DNA of 64,000 nt from Pedobacter foliorum (GCF_013266735.1 NZ_JABSNU010000005.1:1-64000); one strand, 5' to 3'. Shown: positions 41,835 through 52,010, numbered from the stretch's first letter. Notes: generated by a model not told the origin, from the letters alone. Numbers and translations are program-made.

Positions 41835-42860
41835 TTATCCTCTTCCGGATCTAGATGATCTTCCACCACCGCCTCCACCGCCGCTACTTCCACTGCTACC
41901 TCTTCCTGAAGAAGAACCACCACTGCTTTCTCTGGCAGGAGGGCTGTAACTAGGTCTGCTTTCGGGTTGACGGGCCGGAGCACTTTCTCTTGTTGGTCTT
42001 GTGCTTTCGGTGCGTACAGGTCTTGTGTTCTCACTAGGTGCTGGTCTTGAGTTATCAGGACGCGCAGGTCTTGTACTTTGACCATCATTAACAGGCGTTC
42101 TGCCTGGTCTGGTTGAAACAGTTCCATCAGGGTTTACTCTAGATGGTCTTGTTCTGTTTGGAATAACATTTCCATCAGCATCTACCCTTGTACCACCCGC
42201 AGGTCTTGCGTATCTACGATTAGTTCCTATGCCATTATCTCTGCCCATAGAAGGTCTTGGTCTGTAATCAGGTACGTTGGTAGTTCTGCCGGTGTAATAG
42301 CCACCGCCATAGTATCCACCCCCACCCCATAAACCTCCACCCCAAAGGCCACCGCCTCCGAAATATCCGCCTCCACCAAAATAACCACCACCATAGTAGT
42401 AATTATTCCAGCCTAAGCTGTTCGAACCCCAGAAAGGAGAATATGCATATCCCCATCCAGAATAAGGTGAATTCCAGTAGCTGTTGTAAAATGGACTATA
42501 TCCAAAATCTAAGTTCCCAGAAGCGTACCATCCAGAATTATAATATGGATCGTAATATGTTCTGAAAGGACTTGAATAATAAAATCTGTTTATACGTGAT
42601 GAATAATCCTGATCGTAATAAGGATCACTTGTTCCGTAATAATCACTCTCATCATATTGTTCGTCAGCATATTGCTGATCATCATATTGAGGTTGTTGCA
42701 CTTGTTGAGGAGCAGGAGTATAAACCTTCGCCTTCACCGTACTACTGTAAACATCATCATCCGTATTGGCACTTTGCTGCGCAAGCCTTGGCGCAGAGCA
42801 GGACGTAACAGCTATTGCCGTTATGACGAGCATTCCCGTGAATAAATGGTTAGGTTTCAT
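41835..42860 (-). CDS. Lipoprotein with Tyr/Gly-rich and Arg/Pro-rich repeats
   Basis: 341 aa from the ATG at 42860; the frame opens at 42938 but Met27 begins a proper lipoprotein signal with lipobox AVTSC (Cys21). Residues about 45-110 are Asp/Tyr/Gln-rich. About 110-190 are Tyr/Gly/Trp-rich with tandem GGGGYFG and GGGLWGG units. About 200-310 are Arg/Pro/Ser/Thr-rich with repeated TRP and ARP units. The end is Ser/Gly-rich (GGGGGGGRSSRSGRG). No enzyme domain; probably a disordered or fibrous cell-surface protein. Upstream of the FadL-type gene in the same direction. Confidence 0.75.
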   Translation of the reverse strand: MKPNHLFTGMLVITAIAVTSCSAPRLAQQSANTDDDVYSSTVKAKVYTPAPQQVQQPQYDDQQYADEQYDESDYYGTSDPYYDQDYSSRINRFYYSSPFRTYYDPYYNSGWYASGNLDFGYSPFYNSYWNSPYSGWGYAYSPFWGSNSLGWNNYYYGGGYFGGGGYFGGGGLWGGGLWGGGGYYGGGYYTGRTTNVPDYRPRPSMGRDNGIGTNRRYARPAGGTRVDADGNVIPNRTRPSRVNPDGTVSTRPGRTPVNDGQSTRPARPDNSRPAPSENTRPVRTESTRPTRESAPARQPESRPSYSPPARESSGGSSSGRGSSGSSGGGGGGGRSSRSGRG

Positions 42861-42910
42861 AACTATATGTGTTCTTTGTGTGTTGCAATTTTTTTGTAGG
42901 TATAAATTTA

Positions 42911-42918
42911 TAAATTTG
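42911..42918 (+). promoter_or_regulatory. Candidate -7 box of proS
   Basis: TAAATTTG matches TAnnTTTG, 47 bp before the ATG. A TTTG at 42893 is only 14 bp upstream, shorter than the usual spacing. Confidence 0.3.
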
Positions 42919-42965
42919 TAGTCTACATTACAAGTCATTTAACACAAAAAACGTTCCATTCAGCT

Positions 42966-44438
42966 ATGAGCAAAGGCATTACAAGTAAAAACGAAGATTA
43001 TTCCCAGTGGTATAACGACATTGTTATAAAAGCTGACCTGGCAGAACACTCATCCGTTAAGGGATGTATGGTGATAAAACCCTATGGATACTCCATTTGG
43101 GAGAAGATGCAGGGTATTTTAGACCAAAAATTTAAAGATACAGGACACAGTAATGCTTATTTTCCATTATTCATTCCAAAGTCATATTTTTCTAAGGAAG
43201 CTTCGCACGTTGAAGGTTTTGCAACGGAATGTGCCGTTGTGACACATTATCGTCTTAAAAATGACGGAAATGGAAATATTATTGTTGATGAAACTGCCAA
43301 ATTAGAGGAAGAATTGATCGTTAGACCAACTTCTGAGACCATCATTTGGAATACTTATAGAGGCTGGATTCAGTCGTACAGAGACCTACCTTTACTAATA
43401 AATCAGTGGGCAAATGTTGTACGTTGGGAAATGCGTACCCGTTTATTTTTGCGTACTACAGAATTTTTATGGCAAGAAGGACATACTGCTCACTCAACTG
43501 CTGATGAGGCAATTGAAGAGACAAGAAAAATGCTTGATGTTTATGCTGATTTTGCTGAAAGCTTTATGGGCTTGCCGGTTGTAAAAGGTGTAAAAACTGC
43601 CAATGAGCGTTTTGCAGGAGCTTTAGATACTTATTGCATCGAAGCATTAATGCAAGATGGAAAGGCACTACAGGCTGGTACTTCTCACTTCCTTGGTCAG
43701 AATTTCGCTAAAGCTTTTGACGTAAAATTCACTAATAAAGAAGGTAAAATTGAACATGTTTGGGCAAGTTCATGGGGTGTTTCAACACGTTTAATCGGTG
43801 CATTAATTATGGCACATAGTGATGATGCCGGTTTGGTATTGCCTCCAAAATTAGCGCCTATACAAGTAGTTATCGTTCCTATTTATAAAAGTGATGAGGA
43901 ACTACAGAAAATCTCAACTTTTGTTGATGAATTAATGCCAAAACTGAAAGCTTTAGGTGTTTCTGTGAAATACGATGATCGCGATACACAACGTCCGGGC
44001 TTTAAGTTTGCAGAATATGAGCTTAAAGGTGTGCCAATTCGTTTGGCAATTGGTGGCAGAGATATGGAGAATGGAACTGTTGAGCTTGCAAGAAGAGATA
44101 CCAGAGAGAAGCAAACTGTTGCTCAGGAAGGTCTTGAAATCTTTATCACACAGCTTTTAGAAGACATTCAGCAAAGCATTTACAATAAAGCTTTAAACTA
44201 TAGAACTGAGCATACTACTGATGCTAATTCTTACGATGAGTTTAAAGAATTACTTGATGGTAAAGCTGGTTTTATTGCTGCGCATTGGGATGGAACTCCG
44301 GAAACTGAACAGAAAATTAAAGAAGAAACAAAAGCTACTATCAGATGTATTCCTTTGGATAACAAGCAGGAAGAGGGCGTTTGTATCTACTCTGGTAAGC
44401 CATCTACTCAAAGGGTATTATTTGCGCGAGCATACTAA
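42966..44438 (+). CDS. proS: Prolyl-tRNA synthetase (archaeal/eukaryal-type, no editing insert)
   Basis: 490 aa class II synthetase. Motif 2 and surroundings show [23 protein letters not shown] (quoted as RPTSETIIW and YRDLPLL) near residue 120 and [24 protein letters not shown] near 155 in two parts ([23 protein letters not shown]). Motif 3 is [12 protein letters not shown] near 274. It lacks the about 180-residue INS editing domain of typical bacterial ProRS and has the C-terminal extension of the short ProS-3 form, as usual in this phylum. The next gene starts 11 bp downstream. Confidence 0.95.
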   Translation: MSKGITSKNEDYSQWYNDIVIKADLAEHSSVKGCMVIKPYGYSIWEKMQGILDQKFKDTGHSNAYFPLFIPKSYFSKEASHVEGFATECAVVTHYRLKNDGNGNIIVDETAKLEEELIVRPTSETIIWNTYRGWIQSYRDLPLLINQWANVVRWEMRTRLFLRTTEFLWQEGHTAHSTADEAIEETRKMLDVYADFAESFMGLPVVKGVKTANERFAGALDTYCIEALMQDGKALQAGTSHFLGQNFAKAFDVKFTNKEGKIEHVWASSWGVSTRLIGALIMAHSDDAGLVLPPKLAPIQVVIVPIYKSDEELQKISTFVDELMPKLKALGVSVKYDDRDTQRPGFKFAEYELKGVPIRLAIGGRDMENGTVELARRDTREKQTVAQEGLEIFITQLLEDIQQSIYNKALNYRTEHTTDANSYDEFKELLDGKAGFIAAHWDGTPETEQKIKEETKATIRCIPLDNKQEEGVCIYSGKPSTQRVLFARAY

Positions 44439-44449
44439 ACTTTATTGGA

Positions 44450-45145
44450 ATGGAAACTGATAATTATAGCAAAATACTTAGTGAATTTGAGCGTAAAGCT
44501 TCGTTAAAACAGAAAATTTTTAGGAATACTACTGAGGTCTTCGGCTTGCTGAAGACCCAGCTTTCCAAAATTGCTGTTAAGCTGCAAACGGATTATGTAG
44601 CTAAGGATCCTTCGGTTGAAGTACACTTTAAGGAAAGTGGTAAATTTGAAGGTCAGCTTAAATTTTCAGGTGATATGTTGATGGTTTCTATGCATACCAA
44701 TGTGTTTGCTTTTGATAAATCACATTCCATTCATCAAACCAAATACATTAAGGATGATGAAACTTTGAGCTATTGCGGCACAATTTATATTCATAATTTC
44801 CTGGCTGATTCGATCAAATACAACCGTTTATCGGACGAAGGATCGCTGATTGCGCGTATACTGGTTAATAAGGAAAAACATTTTATGGTTGAGGGTGAAG
44901 GGGCGCTTGATTTCTTATACCAGAGTATGGCCGATAACGTTATAACTGAAGAAAAACTTACTGATATTATTGAGCGATCTATTCTTCATTGTTTAGATGA
45001 AGATCTTTTGTTGCCGCCTTTTGCAGGAATAAAAGAAGTAACTTTAAATCAAAAACAATCAATGCTGGCTTCAAGTGGTTATCCAACCAGTAAAAATCTT
45101 GGTTACCAGTTTAAATCAGAAATTGAGCAAAACGACAATATATGA
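44450..45145 (+). CDS. Conserved-looking protein of unknown function
   Basis: 231 aa, soluble, no signal peptide. I do not recognise a domain. It has an alternating helical start (SEFERKASLKQKIFRNTTEVFGLL, quoted in part as SEFERKASLKQ), a central beta-rich stretch (VEVHFKESGKFEGQLKFSGD) and a helical end. It is locked between proS (11 bp) and metB (4-bp ATGA overlap), so the three are probably one operon. Confidence 0.75.
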   Translation: METDNYSKILSEFERKASLKQKIFRNTTEVFGLLKTQLSKIAVKLQTDYVAKDPSVEVHFKESGKFEGQLKFSGDMLMVSMHTNVFAFDKSHSIHQTKYIKDDETLSYCGTIYIHNFLADSIKYNRLSDEGSLIARILVNKEKHFMVEGEGALDFLYQSMADNVITEEKLTDIIERSILHCLDEDLLLPPFAGIKEVTLNQKQSMLASSGYPTSKNLGYQFKSEIEQNDNI

Positions 45146-46281
45146 AATTTGCAACTAAAGCTATCCACGCCGGACAAGAGCCTGATCCAACAACTGGAGC
45201 AGTGATGACTCCGATATATCAAACCTCTACTTACTGGCAGAAATCTCCCGGTGATCATAAAGGTTTTGAATATTCGAGAGGTACTAATCCAACTCGTAAA
45301 GCGCTTGAAGATTGTTTAGCGGCATTAGAAAATGCTAAATACGGTCTTGCTTTTTCAAGCGGAATGGGCGCAACTGATACTGTTTTGCGATTATTAAAGC
45401 CTGGCGATGAGGTGATCACAGGAAACGATCTTTATGGTGGTTCTTATCGCATCTTTACCAAGGTGTATGAGAAATATGGCATTAAGTTTCATTTCTTGGA
45501 TTTGTCTAAACCTGAAAACATAATTCCTCATATCAATGAAAATACCAAATTGGTTTGGATAGAAACACCAACCAATCCAACAATGAGAATTATTGACATT
45601 GAGGGGGTTGCTAAAATCACCAAACAGCATAAATTATTACTTACTGTTGATAACACATTTGCTTCGCCTTATTTGCAGAATCCAATGGATTTGGGTGCTG
45701 ATATTGTAATGCATTCGGTAACCAAATACATTGGTGGGCACTCTGATGTGGTAATGGGCGCTTTGCTTGTTAACGACGATCAGTTATATAAAGACCTTTG
45801 GTTTATTTACAATGCTTGTGGAGCGACACCTGGCCCACAGGATTCATTTTTAGTATTGAGAGGGATTAAAACGCTTCACTTAAGAATGAAAGCACATTGC
45901 GAAAACGGTGAAAAGGTAGCACGCTATCTTAAAACTCATCCAAAAATCGACAAGATCTATTGGCCGGGCTTTGAAGATCATCCTAATCATGACATTGCCA
46001 AAAAGCAAATGCGTGGTTTTGGAGGTATGGTATCTATTACTTTAAAGGATGCCGATCTAAAGGAAACATTCCGTGTGGCTTCTTCTTTTAAAGTTTTTAC
46101 ACTTGCAGAATCACTTGGTGGAGTAGAGTCATTAATTAATCATCCAACTACCATGACTCATGGTTCTATCCCTAAAGAGGAACGTGAGAAAGTAGGAGTT
46201 ACAGATAACCTGTTACGCCTGAGTGTTGGGGTGGAGGATATTGATGATTTGCTTGCTGACTTAGAGCAGGCGCTTAAATAA
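45142..46281 (+). CDS. metB: Cystathionine gamma-synthase/lyase family PLP enzyme
   Basis: 379 aa, fold type I PLP enzyme of transsulfuration. Key sites: YSRGTNPTRKALE near residue 44, SSGMGATDTVL near 72, DLYGGSYR near 96, VDNTFASPYLQNP near 169 and SVTKYIGGHSDVVMG with PLP Lys195. ESLGGVESLINHP follows near 333. It joins O-acylhomoserine and cysteine, or cleaves cystathionine; the two are hard to separate by sequence. Translationally coupled to the gene before it. Confidence 0.88.
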   Translation: MKFATKAIHAGQEPDPTTGAVMTPIYQTSTYWQKSPGDHKGFEYSRGTNPTRKALEDCLAALENAKYGLAFSSGMGATDTVLRLLKPGDEVITGNDLYGGSYRIFTKVYEKYGIKFHFLDLSKPENIIPHINENTKLVWIETPTNPTMRIIDIEGVAKITKQHKLLLTVDNTFASPYLQNPMDLGADIVMHSVTKYIGGHSDVVMGALLVNDDQLYKDLWFIYNACGATPGPQDSFLVLRGIKTLHLRMKAHCENGEKVARYLKTHPKIDKIYWPGFEDHPNHDIAKKQMRGFGGMVSITLKDADLKETFRVASSFKVFTLAESLGGVESLINHPTTMTHGSIPKEEREKVGVTDNLLRLSVGVEDIDDLLADLEQALK

Positions 46282-46306
46282 TACGATATTTTTAAATGAC
46301 AAGCAG

Positions 46307-47167
46307 TTGGAATTTTTAGAACTTAAAGAATTTTTGGATGTAAAGGTTGATCAGTATAACAGACCAAACTTTATTGAAAATGACCCAATTTGTATTCCGC
46401 ATCAGTATACTAAAAAACAAGATATCGAGATTGCCGCATTTTTTGCGGCAATTTTAGCTTGGGGGCAACGCAAAACAATTATTAACAAGTGTAATGAGTT
46501 GTTTGCGCGGATGGATAATGATCCGCATAATTTTATGTTGCATCATGGTGAGGATGATTTGAAACGATTGCTAGGATTTAAACACAGGACGTTTAATGAT
46601 ACTGATCTGTTGTATTTTGTTTCCTTTTTTAATCAGCATTATCATCAGTTTGATAGTCTTGAAACAGCGTTTTTATCACCCTCAGATGTTTTTAGGACGG
46701 ACTTTTTAACTGATGAAATTCAGCATGGATACACGCAGTATGCTTCTTCAAGCTGCATGTTGCCGGAATTAGCTAAGCAAGCACCTAAATCTGAAAGGTC
46801 TCTTAATTATTTTAGGTCTTACTTTTTTTCTCTTCCTGATTATCCAAGGAGAACGATAAAGCACATTTCATCACCATTGCAAAAGTCGACCTGTAAACGT
46901 TTAAATATGTTTTTGAGGTGGATGGTTAGGAAAGACCGTAATGGCGTTGATTTTGGAATATGGAGCACCATTAAGCCTTCAGACTTGGTATGCCCGTGTG
47001 ATGTGCATGTGGATAGGGTGGCGCGAAAGCTTGGCTTAATTGAAAGAAAACAGACGGATTGGCGTACAGCAGTAGAGCTTACAAATGAACTGCTTAAATT
47101 TGATCCTATGGATCCGGTTAAATATGATTTTGCATTGTTTGGTTTAGGTGTTGAAGAGAAATTTTAA
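46307..47167 (+). CDS. TIGR02757/DUF2400 family protein
   Basis: 286 aa. Matches the family by RPNFIENDPICIPHQY near residue 19, IEIAAFFAAILAWGQRKTII near 44 and the later KRLNMFLRWMVRKD and DVHVDRVARKLGL. The fold is related to helix-hairpin-helix DNA glycosylases (last third), but function is unknown. The start is a TTG at 46307; no ATG is in frame before the metB stop. It is 25 bp after metB and probably co-transcribed. Confidence 0.82.
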   Translation: MEFLELKEFLDVKVDQYNRPNFIENDPICIPHQYTKKQDIEIAAFFAAILAWGQRKTIINKCNELFARMDNDPHNFMLHHGEDDLKRLLGFKHRTFNDTDLLYFVSFFNQHYHQFDSLETAFLSPSDVFRTDFLTDEIQHGYTQYASSSCMLPELAKQAPKSERSLNYFRSYFFSLPDYPRRTIKHISSPLQKSTCKRLNMFLRWMVRKDRNGVDFGIWSTIKPSDLVCPCDVHVDRVARKLGLIERKQTDWRTAVELTNELLKFDPMDPVKYDFALFGLGVEEKF

Positions 47168-47184
47168 AAATTCATATTATTCTT

Positions 47185-47269
47185 TCGTCATCCTGAATTT
47201 ATTTCAGGATCTCACACTAGCAGGGCTTCCTTTCTCTTGTGAGATGCTGAAATAAATTCAGCATGACGA
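47185..47269. repeat. Dispersed hairpin repeat
   Basis: Arms 47185-47215 and 47239-47269 pair over 31 bp with two mismatches; the mismatches are the symmetric pair CCTGAA/GCTGAA, each arm being internally palindromic. The loop matches the conserved loop (ACTAGCAGGGCTTCC, then TTTCTC). It starts 17 bp after the DUF2400-family stop. Confidence 0.85.
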
Positions 47270-47333
47270 TAGTATTATAGCGCATCACAAATCTTTTTTG
47301 ATACTAAATTGTTCCTTATCTTTAAAACCACGT

Positions 47334-47849
47334 ATGGTAACTTTCAAAGCAGAGATAGAGCGTTTTGCTGAAATGGGCGAGAAGTCGGGGTGGACTTATG
47401 TTTTCATTCCATTGGCTATTGCCAATGAGATTAAACCTGATTGCAGGAAGAGCTATCGTGTGAAGGGGCGTTTAGATCATTTTGAGATAGAGGGGATAGC
47501 GTTAGTTCCAATGGGAGAGGGGGATTTCATTATGGCGCTAAATGGCGGTATGCGTAAGCAGCTTAAGAAAGATCTGGGAGGAGTTTTGGAGCTGTCTTTA
47601 GAAGAGGATACAACTTTTAAAATAGAGATGCCTGAAGACCTGGAGCTTTGTCTTTCTGATGAGCCACATTTGCTTAAAAATTTTTTAAAGCAACCTAAAT
47701 CACATCAGAACTGGTATATCAATTGGATTAATTCTGCCAAGACAGAGCCTACCCGTACCAAAAGAATTGTAAGGATCGTTTCGGCTATGGATAAAGGTTG
47801 GGATTTCGGAACAATGATGCGTGACGGAAAACCTAGAAAAGAAGAATAG
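47334..47849 (+). CDS. DUF1905/YdeI-type protein
   Basis: 171 aa from the ATG at 47334; the frame is open to a TTG at 47298. Residues 1-85 match DUF1905 (FKAEIERFAEM, GWTYVFIPLAIAN, FIMALNGGMRKQLKK). The C-terminal segment has the YdeI/OmdA pattern (FLKQPKSHQNWYINWINSAK, KRIVRIVSAM). The family is sometimes called bacteriocin-protection, without a known mechanism. Its stop is 1 bp from the convergent glycosyltransferase stop. Confidence 0.82.
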   Translation: MVTFKAEIERFAEMGEKSGWTYVFIPLAIANEIKPDCRKSYRVKGRLDHFEIEGIALVPMGEGDFIMALNGGMRKQLKKDLGGVLELSLEEDTTFKIEMPEDLELCLSDEPHLLKNFLKQPKSHQNWYINWINSAKTEPTRTKRIVRIVSAMDKGWDFGTMMRDGKPRKEE

Positions 47850-47850
47850 A

Positions 47851-48582
47851 TTAAGCTCTATCGTATTTTCTAAACCAACTCCATACCTTCATTTGTAGTA
47901 CACCAATAAATGCTTCCCTGAAAATTCTGGTGCTCATTTTTGAAGTGCCTTCCGTACGATCTGTAAATATAATCGGAACTTCTTCAACTTTAAACCCGTA
48001 TTTAATGGCTGTAAACTTCATCTCTATCTGAAAGGCATAGCCAACAAATTTAATCTTGTCTAAAGGAATAGTAGCTAATACTTCTCTACGGTAGCATTTA
48101 AACCCAGCTGTTGCATCCTGTATGTCGATACGTGTGATTAAGCGTACATACATTGAGGCAAAATACGACATTAAAACTCTGCTCATAGGCCAGTTTACTA
48201 CATTAACTCCTCTAACATAGCGAGAGCCAATTGCAACGTCTGCACCGTTTACACAAGCTTCACGTAGGCGTACCAAGTCATCAGGATTATGAGAGAAATC
48301 AGCATCCATCTCAAAAATATACTGATACTGAGGTTTGGCTAACGCCCATCTGAAACCGTGAATATAGGCAGTTCCAAGTCCCAGCTTACCTGTTCTTTGC
48401 TCTAAATGAAGGGCAGGATATTCTTGTTGAAGCTTTTTAACTATTTCGGCTGTGCCATCTGGTGAACCATCATCAATAATTAATATTTCAAAAAAGTAAC
48501 TCAAAGAAAAAACCTTCCTAATGATTCTCTCAATATTCTCTTTCTCGTTGTAGGTAGGTATAATTACTAGACTGTCTGACAC
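47851..48582 (-). CDS. DPM1-like polyprenol-phosphate glycosyltransferase (GT2)
   Basis: 243 aa. GT-A motifs: VIIPTYNEKENIERII (residues 6-21), IIDDGSPDGTAEIV near 36 and the metal-binding EMDADFSHNPDDL near 90. There is no membrane anchor after residue 220, as in soluble DPM1-type enzymes. It probably makes polyprenol-phosphate mannose or glucose, a donor that GT-C proteins such as DUF2723 family members could use; that link is inferred. Confidence 0.9.
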   Translation of the reverse strand: MSDSLVIIPTYNEKENIERIIRKVFSLSYFFEILIIDDGSPDGTAEIVKKLQQEYPALHLEQRTGKLGLGTAYIHGFRWALAKPQYQYIFEMDADFSHNPDDLVRLREACVNGADVAIGSRYVRGVNVVNWPMSRVLMSYFASMYVRLITRIDIQDATAGFKCYRREVLATIPLDKIKFVGYAFQIEMKFTAIKYGFKVEEVPIIFTDRTEGTSKMSTRIFREAFIGVLQMKVWSWFRKYDRA

Positions 48583-48621
48583 GTAAAATAAATTAAGTAG
48601 CGAAATTATGGATTCTAAATG

Positions 48622-48654
48622 AAAAAACCCGCAACCGGTTTAGGGTTACGGGTT
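48622..48654 (-). terminator. Intrinsic terminator of the POT transporter operon
   Basis: An 11-bp stem with one mismatch (48626-48636 with 48644-48654), 7-nt loop, and on the minus strand a following T-run. It lies 25 bp past the stop of the downstream transporter gene. Confidence 0.8.
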
Positions 48655-48678
48655 AAAATATGTTAAATAAACGCAATT

Positions 48679-50172
48679 TTAGCTTACGCCTTGCATTAAA
48701 CGCTTGATTAAAGGAGAGAAGAGTATTAAGAACACCCCAGCAATGCCCGCATAAATTGCCAAATTGTAATACCCTGCAGTATAAGATTCCAGCTTGGTGA
48801 GTAGAGATACATTGTCGCCACTTACCGACATTTCTGCACCGAATTTACCCGCTGCGAACTGTCCGAATGCACTGGCTAAAAACCACATCCCCATCATCAT
48901 ACCTGTTAATTTTTTAGGTGATAATTGGGTAACCAGCGACATGCCGATTGGTCCCAGGCAAAGCTCACCAATTGTGGTTACGAAATAACCCAGAGTAAAC
49001 AGGTTTAATGAAGTTACGCCATTGGCATCAGCAAAGAAACGGGTAAAAAAGAAGATGTAAAAGGAAGCTCCCAGGAACAAAAATCCAATACCGAATTTAA
49101 TGATAGAATTTGGTTCCATTTTCTTTTTAGCGAGCCACAACCACAATAAACCAATCAGCGGACTCAATATAATCACAAAAAGAGAGTTTGAACTGTTATT
49201 AACTACGTTAGGGTCGATATTAAAGAACAACAGGGTGTGGGATAAGTTCTTTTCCGCGAAAAGAGCTAAAGAACCGCCACTTTGTTCATAGATGGCATTG
49301 AATAAGAAGTAACAGAATATAAAGATAAACGCAGCAAACAATTTCATTTGAAACTTCCGGTCTTTCACTTTATAAGTTTCATATAAGAAATAAATGACAG
49401 ATAAAGGCGCAATTGTATACATGAAATAGTCTGTATAATGCGTGTTTTGTACCATGATCAGGATCAAAGGGATAGAAATCAGAGAGAAAAGGTATACGCC
49501 AATTTCACGCATTCTTTTCTTACCCACCGGCATGTTTTTCAAAGGTGAATCGCCAATAGGTCCAAGTGTTTTCTTGGTAAACAAGAAGGTGATTAAGCCT
49601 ATAGCCATTACAATAGCTGCTGCCAGGAATGCATAGTTCCAGGAAACATATTTACCCAGATATACACACAAACCACCACCTAGTAAACCACCAATATTGA
49701 TGCCTGCATAGAACATTCCGTAGCCAGCATCTCTACGTCCATCACCTTCTTTATACAAATCGCCAACCATTGAGGAAACGTTTGGTTTGAAAAAGCCAGT
49801 TCCAATAATGGAAAGCGTGATCCCGATATAGAAGAATTCTCTTGGTGATGCTGCAATAATTAAGTTTCCAAGAATCATAATCATCCCTCCAAAGAAAAGT
49901 GATTTTCTGAAACCTAAAATCTTATCTGCAAAAATACCACCGAGGAAGGTAAATGCGTACACAAATGCCTGGATGGCCGCGTACTGTAAGTTTGCATTCT
50001 TATCACTAAGGGCAAGGCCTACAATCTTGTCGATCATAAAGATAGTGAGCATTCCACGCATGCCATAAAAGCAAAAGCGTTCCCACATCTCTACCAAAAA
50101 TAAGGCCCAAAGTTGCTTTGGGTATTTACCTTCGAAATTCTGAATCTCGTCTAGTGTAATGTCTTTCTGCAT
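48679..50172 (-). CDS. POT-family peptide/proton symporter
   Basis: 497 aa with 12 or more membrane helices. POT signatures: WALFLVEMWERFCFYGMRGML near residue 21 (E-x-x-E-R-F-x-Y-Y-G type, here in parts WERFCFYGMRG), FTFLGGIFADKILGFRKSL, and GTGFFKPNVSSMVGDLY near 124. The late block ELCLGPIGMSLVTQLSP near 393 is also typical. It imports di- and tripeptides with protons. It is the second of two tandem paralogues (11 bp after the other) and ends at the terminator at 48622. Confidence 0.92.
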   Translation of the reverse strand: MQKDITLDEIQNFEGKYPKQLWALFLVEMWERFCFYGMRGMLTIFMIDKIVGLALSDKNANLQYAAIQAFVYAFTFLGGIFADKILGFRKSLFFGGMIMILGNLIIAASPREFFYIGITLSIIGTGFFKPNVSSMVGDLYKEGDGRRDAGYGMFYAGINIGGLLGGGLCVYLGKYVSWNYAFLAAAIVMAIGLITFLFTKKTLGPIGDSPLKNMPVGKKRMREIGVYLFSLISIPLILIMVQNTHYTDYFMYTIAPLSVIYFLYETYKVKDRKFQMKLFAAFIFIFCYFLFNAIYEQSGGSLALFAEKNLSHTLLFFNIDPNVVNNSSNSLFVIILSPLIGLLWLWLAKKKMEPNSIIKFGIGFLFLGASFYIFFFTRFFADANGVTSLNLFTLGYFVTTIGELCLGPIGMSLVTQLSPKKLTGMMMGMWFLASAFGQFAAGKFGAEMSVSGDNVSLLTKLESYTAGYYNLAIYAGIAGVFLILFSPLIKRLMQGVS

Positions 50173-50183
50173 TGTTTTTTAGC

Positions 50184-52010
50184 TTATCGTACTTCGTGCA
50201 TTAATTTTTTAATCACTGGAGTTAACAGGATTGATAAAACTCCAATTGCAACAGCAACACCGGTTATGATTAAGAAGAAATAGCTAATCCCTTTTTCAGC
50301 TGCAATACTATCAGCGTTTTCTCCAAGAATACCAGCTACTTTATTAGCGATAGCAATAGCCAGGTACCAAACTCCAAACATAAAGGCGATCATTCTGGCA
50401 GGAACAAGCTTACTTACATAAGATAAACCTACCGGAGAGATACAAAGCTCAGCCATGGTATGGAATAGGTAAACCATGATTAACCAGAAAATACTTACCG
50501 AAGCCGTTTTTGCTCCTGGTATGATGTCTCTTGCTCCAAAAACAAGGAACGCCATTCCTAGTCCTAATAAGATCATACCAATACCAAACTTAACGTTTGC
50601 ACTTGGGTTAAATCTGCTTTCCCACCATTTAGAGAATAATGGAGCAAGTGTAATAATGAATAAAGAGTTAAGTACACTAAACCATGAAGCCGGGATTTGA
50701 GTAAGGCTTTCTTTTACTTTTTCTATTTTAAGCGAAGCTAAAGTAGAGTCTGATAAGTTCAGGAATCCTGCACCGTAAAAATCACGTACCAACATCCAGA
50801 TGGTAATGATCCAGATGATTACAAAGCTGATGCTTAGGATAATATTTGCCAAACCATATTTTTTAAAGGTTTGCTTGAAAAGTAGTAATAAAACCCATGT
50901 AATAATACCTAAAGGTACTACTGCAATTAGAGAGTTGGCAATTAAGAAAATTAAGCTGGAGTTACCTACTAAAATTCTATCTGTGTAATCTCTGGCGAAT
51001 AGTGTTAATGTACCCGGTGCTTGTTCAAAAACAGCAAAGAATGAGAAGGTTAAGAATGCGAAAAAGGTAACTGCGTATAATTTTTCCTTAGTTACCTTTG
51101 AGTATTTTGTTAGTCTGTAAAACAATAAGAATAGAAATAGGCCTAATGCTAATAAGATAGTGAAATTGGTTCCTTCCATTCCAAAAATATTGAAATTCAG
51201 TAGGTTGCTTTTTCCATGGGATATCTTTGAAATAGGGTCGTTAATAACCCAGATTAAGCCTAAACCTGAACAAAGAAGAACAACTGCTACCTGCCACAAT
51301 GTAAATGGAACTCTGTTGTCAACATCATCTTTATCTATTACGATATCTCTAGTTTTAAGTGGTTTTAAACCAATGTTTCCAAAGATATTCTGAGTGAAAT
51401 AGAACTGTAATAAGCCAAAAAGCATGAAAACCCCTGCTAATCCAAATCCAATACTCCATCCAACTTTTTCGCCAAGGTAACCGCATAATAATATTCCAAA
51501 AAATGCACCTGCGTTTACCCCCATGTAGAAAATAGTATATGCACCATCTTTCTTTTCAGGATGATCTTTGTACATTAAAGAGACTATTGAAGTCATGTTT
51601 GGTTTGAAAAAACCTGTTCCAAAAACCAATAGACCAAGGCCCAGGTAAATGAAAAATGGCGTTTCTACCGCCATGCAACCGTGACCTAAGGTCATTAATA
51701 AAGCCCCAACAATTACAGCCCATCTAAATCCAATTAATTTATCAGCAAAGTAACCGCCAAGCATGGTGGATAAATATACTAAGGCAGTATAAGATCCAAA
51801 AAGAGACATTGCATGTTCACGTGGCCAACCCCAGCCCGGATGATCTCCTAAAACCGATGCAGTAAAGAACATGACCAATAGGGCCCGCATACCGTAGTAT
51901 GAAAATCTCTCCCACATTTCCGTGAAGAATAAAACAAACAGTCCAGCGGGATGCCCCAGTACTTTACTTTCAAAAAAGTTATTTGGCGTATCCAAATTTT
52001 TTGTATCCAT
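50184..52010 (-). CDS. POT-family peptide/proton symporter
   Basis: 608 aa, longer than its neighbour because of extra sequence in the middle (about residues 210-300 and 400-450). Same family marks: FTEMWERFSYYGMRALLVMFF near 29 (in part WERFSYYGMRAL), LGGYFADKLIGFRWAV, GTGFFKPNMTSIVSLMY near 136, and ELCISPVGLSYVSKLVP near 511. First gene of the tandem pair. The two proteins probably differ in peptide range. Confidence 0.92.
   Translation of the reverse strand: MDTKNLDTPNNFFESKVLGHPAGLFVLFFTEMWERFSYYGMRALLVMFFTASVLGDHPGWGWPREHAMSLFGSYTALVYLSTMLGGYFADKLIGFRWAVIVGALLMTLGHGCMAVETPFFIYLGLGLLVFGTGFFKPNMTSIVSLMYKDHPEKKDGAYTIFYMGVNAGAFFGILLCGYLGEKVGWSIGFGLAGVFMLFGLLQFYFTQNIFGNIGLKPLKTRDIVIDKDDVDNRVPFTLWQVAVVLLCSGLGLIWVINDPISKISHGKSNLLNFNIFGMEGTNFTILLALGLFLFLLFYRLTKYSKVTKEKLYAVTFFAFLTFSFFAVFEQAPGTLTLFARDYTDRILVGNSSLIFLIANSLIAVVPLGIITWVLLLLFKQTFKKYGLANIILSISFVIIWIITIWMLVRDFYGAGFLNLSDSTLASLKIEKVKESLTQIPASWFSVLNSLFIITLAPLFSKWWESRFNPSANVKFGIGMILLGLGMAFLVFGARDIIPGAKTASVSIFWLIMVYLFHTMAELCISPVGLSYVSKLVPARMIAFMFGVWYLAIAIANKVAGILGENADSIAAEKGISYFFLIITGVAVAIGVLSILLTPVIKKLMHEVR

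Noticed and set aside
41831..42127. 98-codon minus-strand frame inside the glycine-rich lipoprotein gene
   Set aside because: It is a shadow of a low-complexity coding region in another frame, with no signal or domain.
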